Source of the DNA: JBCCXZ01 sp965228005
GTDB lineage: Bacteria > Planctomycetota > Planctomycetia > Pirellulales > Lacipirellulaceae
Length of the DNA: 64,000 nucleotides
NCBI GenBank assembly: GCA_965228005.1
Contig: CBDDGV010000004.1
Coordinates: 434,001 to 498,000, forward strand
Direction: 5' to 3'
In this document: piece by piece, positions 48,906-57,886 of the stretch
Layout: every line of letters starts with the position of its first letter
Position numbering within the stretch: position 1 is the stretch's first letter
Translations under genes and position numbers: made by a program
Notes under the pieces: model-generated
What the model was told of the DNA's origin: nothing
The model's database searches: none
Seen by the model: the letters and a program-made list of their open reading frames with translations, nothing else

Positions 48906-51665
48906 TCACCCGCTAGTCCGCATCCCCGCCGCCAGCCCGTTGATGCTCAACCGAGCCACGTGCCGCAGCTCTTCGGTCCGCTCTTCGTCTTCGGGCGGCG
49001 CCTCACGCAGCCGGCGCAGCAGTTCGACCTGAATGAGGTTCAGCGGGTCGATGTACCGGTTCCGCACGCGGATCGACTCGCGCAGCCACTGCGTGTTCTC
49101 CAGCAGGTGCTCGCTCTGGGTGATCGTGAGGATCGCCTCCCGCGAGCGGCGGTACTCGGGGCCGATCAGGTCGGCGTAGCGGTCGAACATCTCGCGGTCC
49201 TCGGTCAGCCAGCCGTACTGGGCCGCGATGTCGAGGTCGGTCTTGGCCAACGCCAGCTCGGCGTTGTCGATCGTCGCCTTGAAGAACGGCCAGTCCAGGT
49301 ACATCTGCCGCAGCTTCTCGCGAACGGCCAAGTCTTTGAGCACCTCCGCCACGCCCGAGCCCAGCCCGTACCACGCCGGCAGCAGCGCCCGGCACTGCGT
49401 CCAGGAGAACACCCAGGGGATGGCCCGCAGGTCGTCCAGGCCGCCCAGCCCGCCGCCCGACTTGCGTTTCGCCGGACGCGAGCCGATCGGCAGGTCGGAG
49501 ATCTCGTTGATCGGCGTTGCCGTGCTGAAGAACTGCACGAAATCCGGCTGCTCGATCAGTTGCCGGTACGCGGAGAGCGCCGCGTCGGCCATGCTGCGCA
49601 TGATCGCGGTCCGCTGGTCGTCGGGCGGCTCCGGCGGGTTGCCCGCACCCAGCAGGCACGACCACATCAGCTGCTCCAAGTGCCGGTGCGCAATCCGCGG
49701 GTCGTCGTACAGGTCGGCCATCACCTCGCCCTGCTCGGTCAGACGCAGCGAGCCGTGGAACGTGCCCGAGGGCAGCGACGCCACGCTCCGCGACGTCGGC
49801 CCGCCCCCCCGGCCGAGCGAACCGCCCCGGCCGTGGAAGAACGTCAGCTTCACGCCCTCGCCGGCCGCCAGCGCGTAGAGCTCCTTCTGCGCCTGGAACA
49901 ACGACCAGCACGCCGAGAGGTACCCGCCGTCTTTCGTGCTGTCCGAGTAGCCCAGCATCGCGGTTTGCTTGTCGCCCTGCAGGCGGAGGTGCTCGCGGTA
50001 CGGCTCGGCGTCGAACATGCCCTGCAGAATAGCCGCCGCCCCCTGCAGGTCTTCGATCGTCTCGAACAGCGGGATCACTGGCAGCAGGTGCGCGTGGTCC
50101 TCACGTCCGTCGCCCGTCTGCCGCCACAGCCACAGCACCGTCAGCACGTCGCTCGGCGCCTTGGTCATGCTGATCACGTGCCCGCCGATCGCCTCGGGCC
50201 CGAACGAATCGACCACCCTGTGCAGCAGGTCGAACATCCGCAGCGTGTCCTGCCCCAGCTCCGAGAGCCCACGGGGCGACAGGCGGATCGGCAGGTCGAT
50301 CGAGTCGAGCAACACCTTCTGCCGCCCCGCCTCGTCGAGCGACGCCGGGTCGTCCGCCAGCTTGGTCTGCTTGAGCAGTTCGTTGAGCACCTCCCGGTAA
50401 CGCCGCCCGTCTTGACGCACGTCGAGCCGGGCCAGGTGGAACCCGAACGCCTCGATGCGGTCGAGCCACGCCCGCACCTCGCCGGCCAGCAGCTCGCCGC
50501 CGGGCGCCTGCTCGACCGTCTCGCAGAGCGCCGCCACGTCCTCGGCCAACTCCGGCGAACCGCCGTACGCGCCGCTGGGGAGCGGGTCGCCCAGGTTCAC
50601 CGAGTCCGTCTGCCGCAGCCGCCAGCGGATCACCCGCAGCCAACGCCGGCACAGCTCCTTCGGCGGCAGCTCGGCGACCAGCTTCTCCACTTCTTCCCAA
50701 CGCTCGGTCGCTTCGGCGATCCGCTCCACGAGCCCGCTCGGCGGGTCGGTCCGCTGCTCCGAGAGGCTCAGCGAATCGAGCGCCCGGTTGCACTCCTTCA
50801 GGTGCAGGTCGATCGCCGCGTCGCGCAGCCACTGGAACGTCTGCTCCGTGATTTCGGCCGTCACGCCCGGGTGCCCGTCGCGGTCGCCGCCGATCCACGA
50901 GCCGAACCGCAAGCAAGGCTTCGCTTTGAGCCCCTCGCCGGGGTAGTCCTCTTCGAGCACGTTCCGCAGCTCGGTCATGATCCGCGGCAGCACCTCCCAC
51001 AGCACCGGCTTGATCGAGAGCCCGCGTTCCACCTCCTGCATTACCGACGGACGCCACGGCCGGATGAACGACGTCCGCCACAGCTTGGCCAGCTCGGCCC
51101 GCATCAGCCGCAGCGTGTCGCGTCGCTCGGCGGGCAGCTGGTCGCCGTCCAGCTCCCCCAGCAGCTCCCGCAGTCGACTCAGCTTGCTCCGCACCGAACG
51201 CCGCTTCGCCTCGGTGGGGTGCGCGGTGAACACCAGCTCGATCTGCATCGCGTCCAGCACCGGCTGCAACTCCGCCGCGGTCTTGCCGATCGACTGCAAC
51301 CGGTCGACGGCTTGGTCGATCGACTCGCTCCGCGAGTCCGGGTAGGCCTCCCGGTCGCGGGACCGCAGCACCCGCACGCGTTGCCGGTCTTCGGCGAGGT
51401 TCGCCAGGTCCAGGAACACCGTGAACGCCCGCGTCGCCACCCGCAGCCGATCGATGTCCAGCCCGGCGATGAACTCCCGCATCTGCTTTTCGGCTTCGGG
51501 CTTCTCGCTCCGCCGGTCCCACGCCAGCCGCCGCAGGTGCTCGACCGCGTCGAGCGCGTCCTGGCCGGCGATGTCCCGCACCGTGTCGCCGAGCATCCCG
51601 CCCAGCAGGGTGATCTCGTCCCGCAGCTTGTTCTCTTCGTGAACGGGCTCTTGGGTTGCGGACAT
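48906..51665 (-). CDS. ppc: Phosphoenolpyruvate carboxylase
   Basis: 919 aa from ATG 51665 with an aggag site. It carboxylates PEP to oxaloacetate, feeding the TCA cycle and citrate synthase. Catalytic signatures: VFTAHPTEAKRRS near residue 147 (His), LGYSDSTKDGGYLSACW near 573, FFHGRGGSLGRGGGP near 610, PIGSRPAKRK near 728, and the conserved C-terminal INGLAAGMRTSG. Full length for the bacterial type. It is divergently transcribed from the alkyltransferase gene with only 25 bp between starts. Confidence 0.97.
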   Translation of the reverse strand: MSATQEPVHEENKLRDEITLLGGMLGDTVRDIAGQDALDAVEHLRRLAWDRRSEKPEAEKQMREFIAGLDIDRLRVATRAFTVFLDLANLAEDRQRVRVLRSRDREAYPDSRSESIDQAVDRLQSIGKTAAELQPVLDAMQIELVFTAHPTEAKRRSVRSKLSRLRELLGELDGDQLPAERRDTLRLMRAELAKLWRTSFIRPWRPSVMQEVERGLSIKPVLWEVLPRIMTELRNVLEEDYPGEGLKAKPCLRFGSWIGGDRDGHPGVTAEITEQTFQWLRDAAIDLHLKECNRALDSLSLSEQRTDPPSGLVERIAEATERWEEVEKLVAELPPKELCRRWLRVIRWRLRQTDSVNLGDPLPSGAYGGSPELAEDVAALCETVEQAPGGELLAGEVRAWLDRIEAFGFHLARLDVRQDGRRYREVLNELLKQTKLADDPASLDEAGRQKVLLDSIDLPIRLSPRGLSELGQDTLRMFDLLHRVVDSFGPEAIGGHVISMTKAPSDVLTVLWLWRQTGDGREDHAHLLPVIPLFETIEDLQGAAAILQGMFDAEPYREHLRLQGDKQTAMLGYSDSTKDGGYLSACWSLFQAQKELYALAAGEGVKLTFFHGRGGSLGRGGGPTSRSVASLPSGTFHGSLRLTEQGEVMADLYDDPRIAHRHLEQLMWSCLLGAGNPPEPPDDQRTAIMRSMADAALSAYRQLIEQPDFVQFFSTATPINEISDLPIGSRPAKRKSGGGLGGLDDLRAIPWVFSWTQCRALLPAWYGLGSGVAEVLKDLAVREKLRQMYLDWPFFKATIDNAELALAKTDLDIAAQYGWLTEDREMFDRYADLIGPEYRRSREAILTITQSEHLLENTQWLRESIRVRNRYIDPLNLIQVELLRRLREAPPEDEERTEELRHVARLSINGLAAGMRTSG

Positions 51666-51690
51666 ACGCTCCTGCCCCGACGATGGTGTG
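51666..51690. promoter_or_regulatory. 25-bp divergent start region of ppc and the alkyltransferase gene
   Basis: Only 25 bp separate the two start codons, so each promoter must overlap the other gene's 5' end. Transcriptional interference or shared control is possible. Confidence 0.45.
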
Positions 51691-52275
51691 ATGAATGCGA
51701 GCAAAACAACAACCGAAGCGCCTGCCGCCGAGGCCGCTCGCGTGCAATTGTGGTCATCCACGGATCGGAAGCTACCCCGCAGCTTCGCCTTCGGCCGCTG
51801 CACGCTCGGCGCGGTGCTGGTCGGCCTCACCGACCGCGGCGTCTGCCGCGTCGCTCTGGGGGACGACCCAGACGCGCTCCAGGCCGAGCTGCCCGAGGTA
51901 CGGTTACCGCGTGAGACGACCGAAGACGCCCGCCTCGCCGAGTTCGTGGCCTCCGTGGTGACCGCGATTGAGAACCCCCGCCAAGCCGACGCCGTGCCCC
52001 TCGACCTCCAGGGCACGCCGTTCCAGCGGCAGGTCTGGGACGCCCTCCGGCGCATCCCCGCCGGCGAGACCGTCACCTACACCCGCCTCGCCCGGCAGAT
52101 CGGCCGGCCCGACGCCGTCCGCGCAGTCGGCGCCGCCTGCGGAGCAAACCCTGTCGCGGTCCTCGTCCCCTGCCACCGCGCACTCCGCGCCGACGGCGGG
52201 CTGGGCGGCTACCGCTGGGGCCTCGACCGCAAACGCCAACTGCTCGACCTCGAGCGGCCGCTGCTGGTCGGCTGA
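51691..52275 (+). CDS. ogt: Methylated-DNA--protein-cysteine methyltransferase
   Basis: 194 aa from ATG 51691; a GTG sits just before at 51688. It removes alkyl groups from O6-alkylguanine to its own cysteine. The active-site motif is PCHR near residue 160 in NPVAVLVPCHRALRADGGLG. The helix-turn-helix/Arg-finger region FQRQVWDALRRIPAGETVTY, then TRLARQIGRPDAVRAVG, is typical. The N-terminal half (FAFGRCTLGAVLVGLTDRGV) resembles the stand-alone domain of the Ada C-terminal/Ogt family. Confidence 0.95.
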   Translation: MNASKTTTEAPAAEAARVQLWSSTDRKLPRSFAFGRCTLGAVLVGLTDRGVCRVALGDDPDALQAELPEVRLPRETTEDARLAEFVASVVTAIENPRQADAVPLDLQGTPFQRQVWDALRRIPAGETVTYTRLARQIGRPDAVRAVGAACGANPVAVLVPCHRALRADGGLGGYRWGLDRKRQLLDLERPLLVG

Positions 52276-52549
52276 GTTTCGAACCGCTTCGGCAACCGTG
52301 AGGGTAGCCGCACTCACTGCGTCGCCGCCTTGCGGCTCAATTAGTTGATCCCCGGCGAGTGAACGCGTCTCCCCGCCCGGAGTGACTCACCCCGTTCTGA
52401 ACCCCAAGAAAATCGCGTTGACGCTGCTTCCGCGATTGGGTGAGACTCAATCCATCGCGGCACATCATCCCTATCACTCATCCGCCGCGACGCTCGTCCC
52501 GGCCGCTCGCTCGCGAGCAGCCCCACCCGAACCGAAGAGGCGCTTCTTT

Positions 52550-53515
52550 ATGACTACGACCACGACCGCGTTGCAGCCCGAACCCGCAGCCGCAAACACC
52601 ACTCTCCCCGTCAGCCAGGTTGATACGTCCGTCACGCCGCACCAACTGCAACCCAGCGCGCTCAGCGACGCGTTCGCCAAGACCTTCACTTCGGCGGAGC
52701 CCTTCACCAAGTTCGGCGAGTGGGGCGAGACCATCGCCGTCGCCCGCCGCGGCTACGGGCTGCGGCTCGCACGCTGGCTCGCGTTGAACCGCGCCCGCGG
52801 CGAGTCGTGGGACAACGCCTGGCGCCGCTGCCGGGAAGAGAACCCCGTCTGGTTCCGCAGCCACCGCATCGTCCGCATGCTGCGGCCTTCGTTTTTCCTC
52901 CCGGCCGGCGAGGTCGTGTTCGAGGTCACCGAACGCTTCACCCAGGTGCCCGACAACCCGCCCCGCGGCGTCCTGCTCCGGCACCTGGAAGCGATGACCG
53001 CCGCCCCCGGCGCCACGTTCTACTTCCTGCGGCCCACGTTCACCACGGTCCCCTACTTCCGGCTCTACACCGCGCAGGACTTGCGTGAAGACGCCGAGAT
53101 CGACCGCGGCGACGCCGTCTTCGCCGCGCGTCTGTACGGGTGGGCCTTCCGCGCCGCCGAAGCCTCCCGCCGCGCCGCCGTCGCCGGCGGACGCCTCGCC
53201 CTCCGCGGCAGCATCGCCGCGGTGAACGCCGCCGCGGCGCTCATCCGGAGGCTCAACCGCAGCGGTGGCCTCGACCTCCGCGACCGGCTCGACACGCACG
53301 TCTTCGCCGAGCTGCTGGAGACCGAGCTCACCGGCTCCACCATCACCGAGACCGGAACCCAGGCCGACGAGCTCCGCCGGGCCATCGCCGAGCTGAGGTT
53401 CTACGCCTCGATCGACCCGGTGCTCTGCTTCGAGACCCCCGACCGCCCGGGCGAGCTGTGGTTCGAGGCCCACTGGTACGAAGGCCAGAGCGGCCGCACC
53501 TACGTGCATTACTGA
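52550..53515 (+). CDS. Conserved hypothetical protein
   Basis: 321 aa from ATG 52550 (gaagagg site); the frame is open to 52382 but lacks a better start. The first 45 residues are Thr/Pro-rich. Then come FGEWGETIAVARRGYGLRLA, ESWDNAWRRCREENPVWFRS, RMLRPSFFLPAGEVVFEVTE, an Ala/Arg-rich helix near residues 190-225, and a C-terminal ELRFYASIDPVLCFETPDRP then GELWFEAHWYEG. No motif assigns a function. It may be a planctomycete-restricted family. Confidence 0.68.
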   Translation: MTTTTTALQPEPAAANTTLPVSQVDTSVTPHQLQPSALSDAFAKTFTSAEPFTKFGEWGETIAVARRGYGLRLARWLALNRARGESWDNAWRRCREENPVWFRSHRIVRMLRPSFFLPAGEVVFEVTERFTQVPDNPPRGVLLRHLEAMTAAPGATFYFLRPTFTTVPYFRLYTAQDLREDAEIDRGDAVFAARLYGWAFRAAEASRRAAVAGGRLALRGSIAAVNAAAALIRRLNRSGGLDLRDRLDTHVFAELLETELTGSTITETGTQADELRRAIAELRFYASIDPVLCFETPDRPGELWFEAHWYEGQSGRTYVHY

Positions 53516-53910
53516 GAGATTGCCACGCTGTAAGATGCGTCCGCAACTCGGGTGATTCGGTCAGGACCGGATCAGCCAACTCAGCGCTCAATCTGCGCAC
53601 CGAGAAACTACTATTAGTCCGTTTGTAATGGCCATGCACTCAGTGGCATATGGTTGAAGTACTGCAACATTCTTGCTTCCAAAGCGGCTTCGTTGCTCGC
53701 ATTCGAAAATTCCGTTGAATCTTAGATTTCTGAATTCACAGGGTCGCAATTTTGTTGCCCACTCCCCCGGGGGTAAGTACGCTAAATTATTACTGTTGCC
53801 CGCGGAAATGCCGCACACGTGTGCGGCTCTTTTTCTTAGTTGTCTCCCCCGCAATCGATCATTGGCGCTACCCCAGCGCCGTAGCACCTTGTGACAGGAT
53901 ACCGCTAGTG
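53516..53910. promoter_or_regulatory. AT-rich structured leader upstream of a PEP-CTERM gene
   Basis: The 395 bp are clearly AT-richer than the surroundings (about 53590-53800). From left: an AT-rich tract, the palindrome cccccggggg (53764-53773) followed by taagtacgctaaattattac, a terminator-type hairpin (53810-53837), and a ggcgctaccccagcgcc hairpin (53867-53883) close to ATG 53911. It may be a conserved promoter plus leader RNA for the PEP-CTERM gene. Confidence 0.5.
53810..53837 (+). terminator. Intrinsic terminator-like hairpin in the leader
   Basis: gccgcacacgtgtgcggc is a perfect palindrome (7-bp stem, acgt loop) followed by tctttttctt. It lies about 295 bp after the previous gene and 74 bp before ATG 53911, so it may be an attenuator or the end of a small RNA. 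Confidence 0.75.
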
Positions 53911-54615
53911 ATGAACACCACGCTCCGCGCAGCGACCATGCTGGTCGCCGCCACCCTCGCCCTTCCTACCTCCTACCTTGCCGCGGCGACGCTCAACCCG
54001 ATCTCGCCGCCCTCCACCACCGAGATCTTCAACACCGAGATCAAGCGCGACCAACAGGTCAACGGCCCGGTTCGCGGCCACGATGTCTTCGTCCGCAACG
54101 GCGGCGGCCCCGGCGTCTCCAGCTTCCCGCTCACTTGGGGCCCCTCCGGCACGAGCTACGACTGGTCGATCGCCTACGACGGCGACACCGCCTCGATCAC
54201 CGTCAACGGCACCAGCCGGTCGGTCGACGCCGACCCCGATGGCGTCTGGAACGCCATTAAGATCATCACCCGAGCGAACGACCAAGACCCGCCCGCCTTC
54301 ACCGCGGCCAAGGTCACGGTCGTGGTCGAAGACGCCAACGGCAGCGCGCTCGACGCCCCGCAGTCTTACATGGCCGAACTCGGTGAGTTCAACGAGATCA
54401 CCCTCGGGCTGAGCGACGGCTCCGACTTCACCAGCCTCGCGGGCACCCTGACTTGGGACTTCACGGCCGCCCCGGGTTCGACCAGAACGCCGAACTCACG
54501 CTACGCCTTCAACCTGAAGGGCCTCAACGCGGTCCCCGAGCCCGGTACGTTTGGCCTCGCGCTCGTCTCGCTCGCCGGACTCGCCGTCCGCCGCCAGCGG
54601 GCCTTCGTCGGTTAG
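53911..54615 (+). CDS. PEP-CTERM sorting domain protein
   Basis: 234 aa from ATG 53911. The signal peptide is ATMLVAATLALPTSYLAAA. A beta-rich domain (VFVRNGGGPGVSSFPLTWGP; DWSIAYDGDTASITVNGTSR; AIKIITRANDQDPPAFTAAK) is followed by the anchor VPEPGTFGLALVSLAGLAVR and a basic tail (RQRAFVG). It is a predicted surface protein sorted by an exosortase not present here. Its last 120 bp overlap, antisense, the open frame of the convergent LEPR-XLL gene. Confidence 0.93.
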   Translation: MNTTLRAATMLVAATLALPTSYLAAATLNPISPPSTTEIFNTEIKRDQQVNGPVRGHDVFVRNGGGPGVSSFPLTWGPSGTSYDWSIAYDGDTASITVNGTSRSVDADPDGVWNAIKIITRANDQDPPAFTAAKVTVVVEDANGSALDAPQSYMAELGEFNEITLGLSDGSDFTSLAGTLTWDFTAAPGSTRTPNSRYAFNLKGLNAVPEPGTFGLALVSLAGLAVRRQRAFVG

Positions 54616-56637
54616 CGCGTCGGCGAAAGCCGAAGATTCAACAGCAGGTGGATCGAAGGGGGCCTCCCAGTGGGGCCCCCTTCCTATTTCGGCCCACGCC
54701 GCATCGACCGCGGCCGCACTCTCACGCCGCACCGTGGGCCCGCTGTAGGTGATCGCGTTCACCAACCCGCTCTGCGAAGCGGTTGGCTCTTCTTCTGGGA
54801 AGTACGGTTGCTCGACCGGCGGCGGTTCGGGAATTGGTTCGGCGACGGCTACCACCGTTACCGCCCCCTGCCCAAACCTGGCTTCCAAGAACGTTAGGTC
54901 GTCGGCGTCTACGTCCCCATCCGCGTTGCTGTCACCATCGGATAGCGTTGCCACGACGGCGATTCCGAACCCTCGCTGAAGCTGCATGATATCCGATACA
55001 TCGACGTCTCCGTCTGAATCAAAATCCGCGACCGGCGGCGAAACATCCCCCAACCCAAATTGGCTGTCCCAGGCAGCCAGGTCTGCTTGATCGACATCGA
55101 GGTCTCGGTCGGCGTCGCCATCACCGGGAAGGGCTTTGGGGAAAGGAGTTCCGAACCCACGCTGTAGACGCATGAGGTCCGCAACGTCGACGTCAAGATC
55201 CAAGTCGAAGTCCGCGACATCGGTGGATTGCCTCTCGATGGCGCCGATGTCGATACGACTGTTGAAGACTCTTGGGAAGCCCGGTCCACGCTGGTCGAAT
55301 TCAGTCGGGCTAAACCCGATTGACGGGTCGCCCGCGTCAATGGCCGGGCTAACGGCAAGCAGGGCGTGCGTTGGCATACCACCGCCGTTACCCTCCAGCG
55401 GGCCTAGGAACGGTTCGATCACCCCGAACCCTGCATTGCTGCCGATCAAGTTGCCCTGGGAGTCCGGGATTTGCGCCTCATCTAGCGAGTTACCCGAATT
55501 GTCGCCTATCAAGCTGTACCGGACCTCTAACTGTCCGTTGCTGCTGCTCAAGTCGGGGCCGGAAGTCGCAGCGAAGTTCTTGGCGATGATCGAGTTGACG
55601 ACTGTTAGGTCGCCATTGGCCAAGACCCCGCCGCCTCGTGCATAACTGGGGGATTCGACGCGGTTGCCTGTGATTGTCGAGCTATTGATGGTCCCGCCTT
55701 GCCGGATGCCGAGGCCCGCTCCAGGGGCAAGCGAACGATTGCCGCTAATCGTAGAACCTTGCATGGTCAAGGCGCGCGCGTAGATGCCGCCGCCCCTTCC
55801 TCCGGATACGTTGCCGCTGACGGTCGAATCGGTCAGGACCACAGCAGAGCGGGAGTAGACGCCGGCTCCGCTGGATCCGTCCTGCAATGCTCGGTTGTCG
55901 CTAACAACGGTACGCGTTAGTTCGAGCCTACCGGTACCAACGAAAATACCTCCTCCGAGCGAGCCTGGCTCGGTGTGCGTGTTCGCGTGAATGACGGAAT
56001 CGCTGACAACCACAAGAGAAGGGGAGTAAACGCCGGCGCCATAAGCCCCTGGTCCCGTCGTTCGATTGCCACTGATAACGCTTTCTCGTATCTCCAGGAT
56101 TACTGCGCTAATCCCCCCGCCGCGGCCACGTATGTCATCCGCAATGCTGTTCGTTATGCTGCTGCTTGCGATGGTCAGCTTGCCAAGGCCACCCCTGTCC
56201 CGGATGGCGCCCCCTTCGGGCGCTCTGCCGTTGGTAAGGTGCAGCCCCGTGATTACCATCTCCGACAAAGGGGAGAAGACATCGATATCCAGTACCCGTG
56301 ATTGCTGCTGAGCATCGATAGTCAGCACGTCCCGCCCTGGCCCCAGCAACGATACCACATCCGTTACCAGGAACACGCCTTCGGTCATCGGCAGCGTCCC
56401 GCTGACATTCTGGAAGACGATCTCATCCTCTCCCTCCAATTCGTTGGCGTCGAATACGGCCTGACGCAGACTGCCCGGCAAGTCACCCGCCGCGGCGACC
56501 GGACCGTCCAGCAGATTGGTCACCGTAAACGTCGCCAGCACCCGCCGCTCTTCCAGCGGCTCAAAACGAAGCCGGCGCAGACGAGAATCCGCCTGCTTCA
56601 GAAAAGGGTCGCGACGCCACGATCTCAGCAGACTCAT
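54496..56637 (-). CDS. LEPR-XLL beta-helix protein with dockerin-like repeats, 713 aa
   Basis: 713 aa from ATG 56637. Basic leader, then FEPLEERRVLATFTV (the LEPR-XLL motif) near residue 27. One beta-helix module opens GSLRQAVFDANELEG, a variant of the module opening in the two giant paralogues. It continues with 'S.vSGN....GGG.' repeats and closes with GNGGGMPTHALLAVSPAIDA. Three dockerin-like units follow (DFDLDLDVDVADLMRLQRGF; DADRDLDVDQADLAAWDSQF; DFDSDGDVDVSDIMQLQRGF). The tail includes SSAFADALTD, close to the paralogues' ends, but the frame then runs about 100 bp into the PEP-CTERM gene on the opposite strand. Confidence 0.88.
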   Translation of the reverse strand: MSLLRSWRRDPFLKQADSRLRRLRFEPLEERRVLATFTVTNLLDGPVAAAGDLPGSLRQAVFDANELEGEDEIVFQNVSGTLPMTEGVFLVTDVVSLLGPGRDVLTIDAQQQSRVLDIDVFSPLSEMVITGLHLTNGRAPEGGAIRDRGGLGKLTIASSSITNSIADDIRGRGGGISAVILEIRESVISGNRTTGPGAYGAGVYSPSLVVVSDSVIHANTHTEPGSLGGGIFVGTGRLELTRTVVSDNRALQDGSSGAGVYSRSAVVLTDSTVSGNVSGGRGGGIYARALTMQGSTISGNRSLAPGAGLGIRQGGTINSSTITGNRVESPSYARGGGVLANGDLTVVNSIIAKNFAATSGPDLSSSNGQLEVRYSLIGDNSGNSLDEAQIPDSQGNLIGSNAGFGVIEPFLGPLEGNGGGMPTHALLAVSPAIDAGDPSIGFSPTEFDQRGPGFPRVFNSRIDIGAIERQSTDVADFDLDLDVDVADLMRLQRGFGTPFPKALPGDGDADRDLDVDQADLAAWDSQFGLGDVSPPVADFDSDGDVDVSDIMQLQRGFGIAVVATLSDGDSNADGDVDADDLTFLEARFGQGAVTVVAVAEPIPEPPPVEQPYFPEEEPTASQSGLVNAITYSGPTVRRESAAAVDAAWAEIGRGPHWEAPFDPPAVESSAFADALTDEGPLAADGESGERDEREAKRTGLGDRVEALQVEGVA
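54654..54690 (+). terminator. Terminator-like hairpin after the PEP-CTERM gene
   Basis: aagggggcc (54656-54664) pairs with ggcccccctt-type sequence at 54674-54682, followed by cctatttc. It lies 40 bp past the PEP-CTERM stop, inside the antisense coding end of the 713-aa gene. The T tract is weak. Confidence 0.6.
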
Positions 56638-56825
56638 CAGTGAGCCCTCTAGCCGCTCGAACCAAGAAGGAGCCGGGCAGCCGTCTGCACCGGCCCGGCG
56701 ACCAAGACCCCGGCGCCGATCCACCCCCTCAGCCTACACCCGCCCGCGGGCGACGCAACTCTTTGTTGCCCTTTCTCAACAGGCGATTAAACACAGGTTT
56801 TCATGTAGAAAATGGCCGGGCAGTA

Positions 56826-56845
56826 ATGTATACATGTGTACATAT
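56826..56845. promoter_or_regulatory. Candidate operator dyad
   Basis: atgtatacatgtgtacatat is a near-perfect dyad in the AT-rich tract about 190 bp upstream of the LEPR-XLL gene start. It has the size of a dimeric regulator site; no regulator is known. Confidence 0.3.
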
Positions 56846-56858
56846 AAATCCGCGCCCC

Positions 56859-56890
56859 CCAGAGCCCCGAGCGTTAGCGAGGGGCCCGCC
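56859..56890. repeat. GCGAGCGTCAGCGAGC-type palindrome (copy 4)
   Basis: cagagccccgagcgttagcg followed by aggggcccg: the same core as copies at 40195, 44709 and 48017 with altered arms. Confidence 0.7.
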
Positions 56891-57079
56891 CCAGAAAAGA
56901 GTCACCGATAACCCAACACGCTTTGGCCAAAACCAGCCATGCCCCGTTCCAATCCAACACGAACTTCACCCTACGAAAACCGACCTCTGACCCCCAACCT
57001 CTCATCCCTCCCCACGGACTTTAGGCGTATCGCCGCGTGTACCGGATTTCGCGCCAAAAGACAAAACCCAAGACTGTCG

Positions 57080-57769
57080 TCAAACCAGTCCCGCAAACCC
57101 GCCCAACCCCAGCGGCTCGCGGCACGTGTAAGGCTCGCCGTACCGCACCCCGATCGACTTCCCCCAGTACGCCGCCTCGTCACGCAGCTGGTCCAAGAAC
57201 GTCGGCGGCTCCGTCGGCCGGCCCGTGATGAACTGGCTCTCGTACGCCCGGATCGACGCCAGCTTCTGATCCCAGTGGTCGCTGATGTCGAGCACGAACG
57301 CCGGCTGCGGCGCCAGCTTCAGGTGCACGCAGTAGTAGTTGTAGACCCGCTCCGGGTGGTGCGGCTCGCCCGGCAGGTCGCTCTTGGTGAGCTTCGCCCA
57401 GAACCGCGCCGCCTCAACCAACTGCGTGGCCGCGACGTGATCGGGGTGGGCGTCCACCCAGTACGGCGCGAACAACCACCGCGGCCGCGTCCGGCGGATC
57501 ACCCCCGCCAGCGCCGCCCGCGCGCCGAGCGTCGGCTCCAGGCTGCGGTTCGGCAGGCCCAGGTTCTCCCGCCAGTCGAGGCCCAACAGCTCTGTGGCCT
57601 TGGCCGACTCGGCCGCCCGCACCTCCGGCGACCCGTGCGGCGTCGGCTCGCCGTCGGTCAGGTCCAGCACGCCCACGCGGAGGCCCTCGGCCCGCATCCG
57701 CAGGATCCCGCCGCCCATGCCCAGCTCCGCGTCGTCCGGGTGCGGGGCGATCACCAACACGTCGAGCAT
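57080..57769 (-). CDS. bshB1: Bacillithiol biosynthesis deacetylase BshB1 (PIG-L family)
   Basis: 229 aa from ATG 57769. Zinc-binding PHPDDAE at residues 9-15 and HPDH near residue 110 are the PIG-L metal motifs. DGEPTPHGSPEVRAAES and LGLPNRSLEPT are typical of the BshB1 branch, which deacetylates N-acetylglucosaminyl-malate during bacillithiol synthesis. Its length fits. BshA and BshC are not in the window, so substrate choice rests on subfamily features. It is divergent from the M32 peptidase gene. Confidence 0.87.
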   Translation of the reverse strand: MLDVLVIAPHPDDAELGMGGGILRMRAEGLRVGVLDLTDGEPTPHGSPEVRAAESAKATELLGLDWRENLGLPNRSLEPTLGARAALAGVIRRTRPRWLFAPYWVDAHPDHVAATQLVEAARFWAKLTKSDLPGEPHHPERVYNYYCVHLKLAPQPAFVLDISDHWDQKLASIRAYESQFITGRPTEPPTFLDQLRDEAAYWGKSIGVRYGEPYTCREPLGLGGFAGLV

Positions 57770-57886
57770 CACACAACCTCGGTGGGGACGAATGGACTTG
57801 CTTGCCGCGGCCGCAGCGCGGTCCAATTTCCTGCCGCCGGCTTCGGCCGTCAACTGACTCACAACCTCCGAGACCAGCGACCTACG

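Larger units (their letters stand above)
56638..57079. other. 442-bp intergenic region with AT-rich palindrome and repeat
   Basis: No credible gene. It has an AT-rich promoter-like stretch (56760-56850), the dyad atgtatacatgtgtacatat (56826-56845) and a gagcgttagcgaggggc repeat (56859-56890). It carries the promoter of the 713-aa gene. Confidence 0.5.

Noticed and set aside
48960..51914. Plus-strand 984-aa open frame
   Set aside because: Antisense to ppc; the ppc protein on the minus strand has all catalytic motifs.
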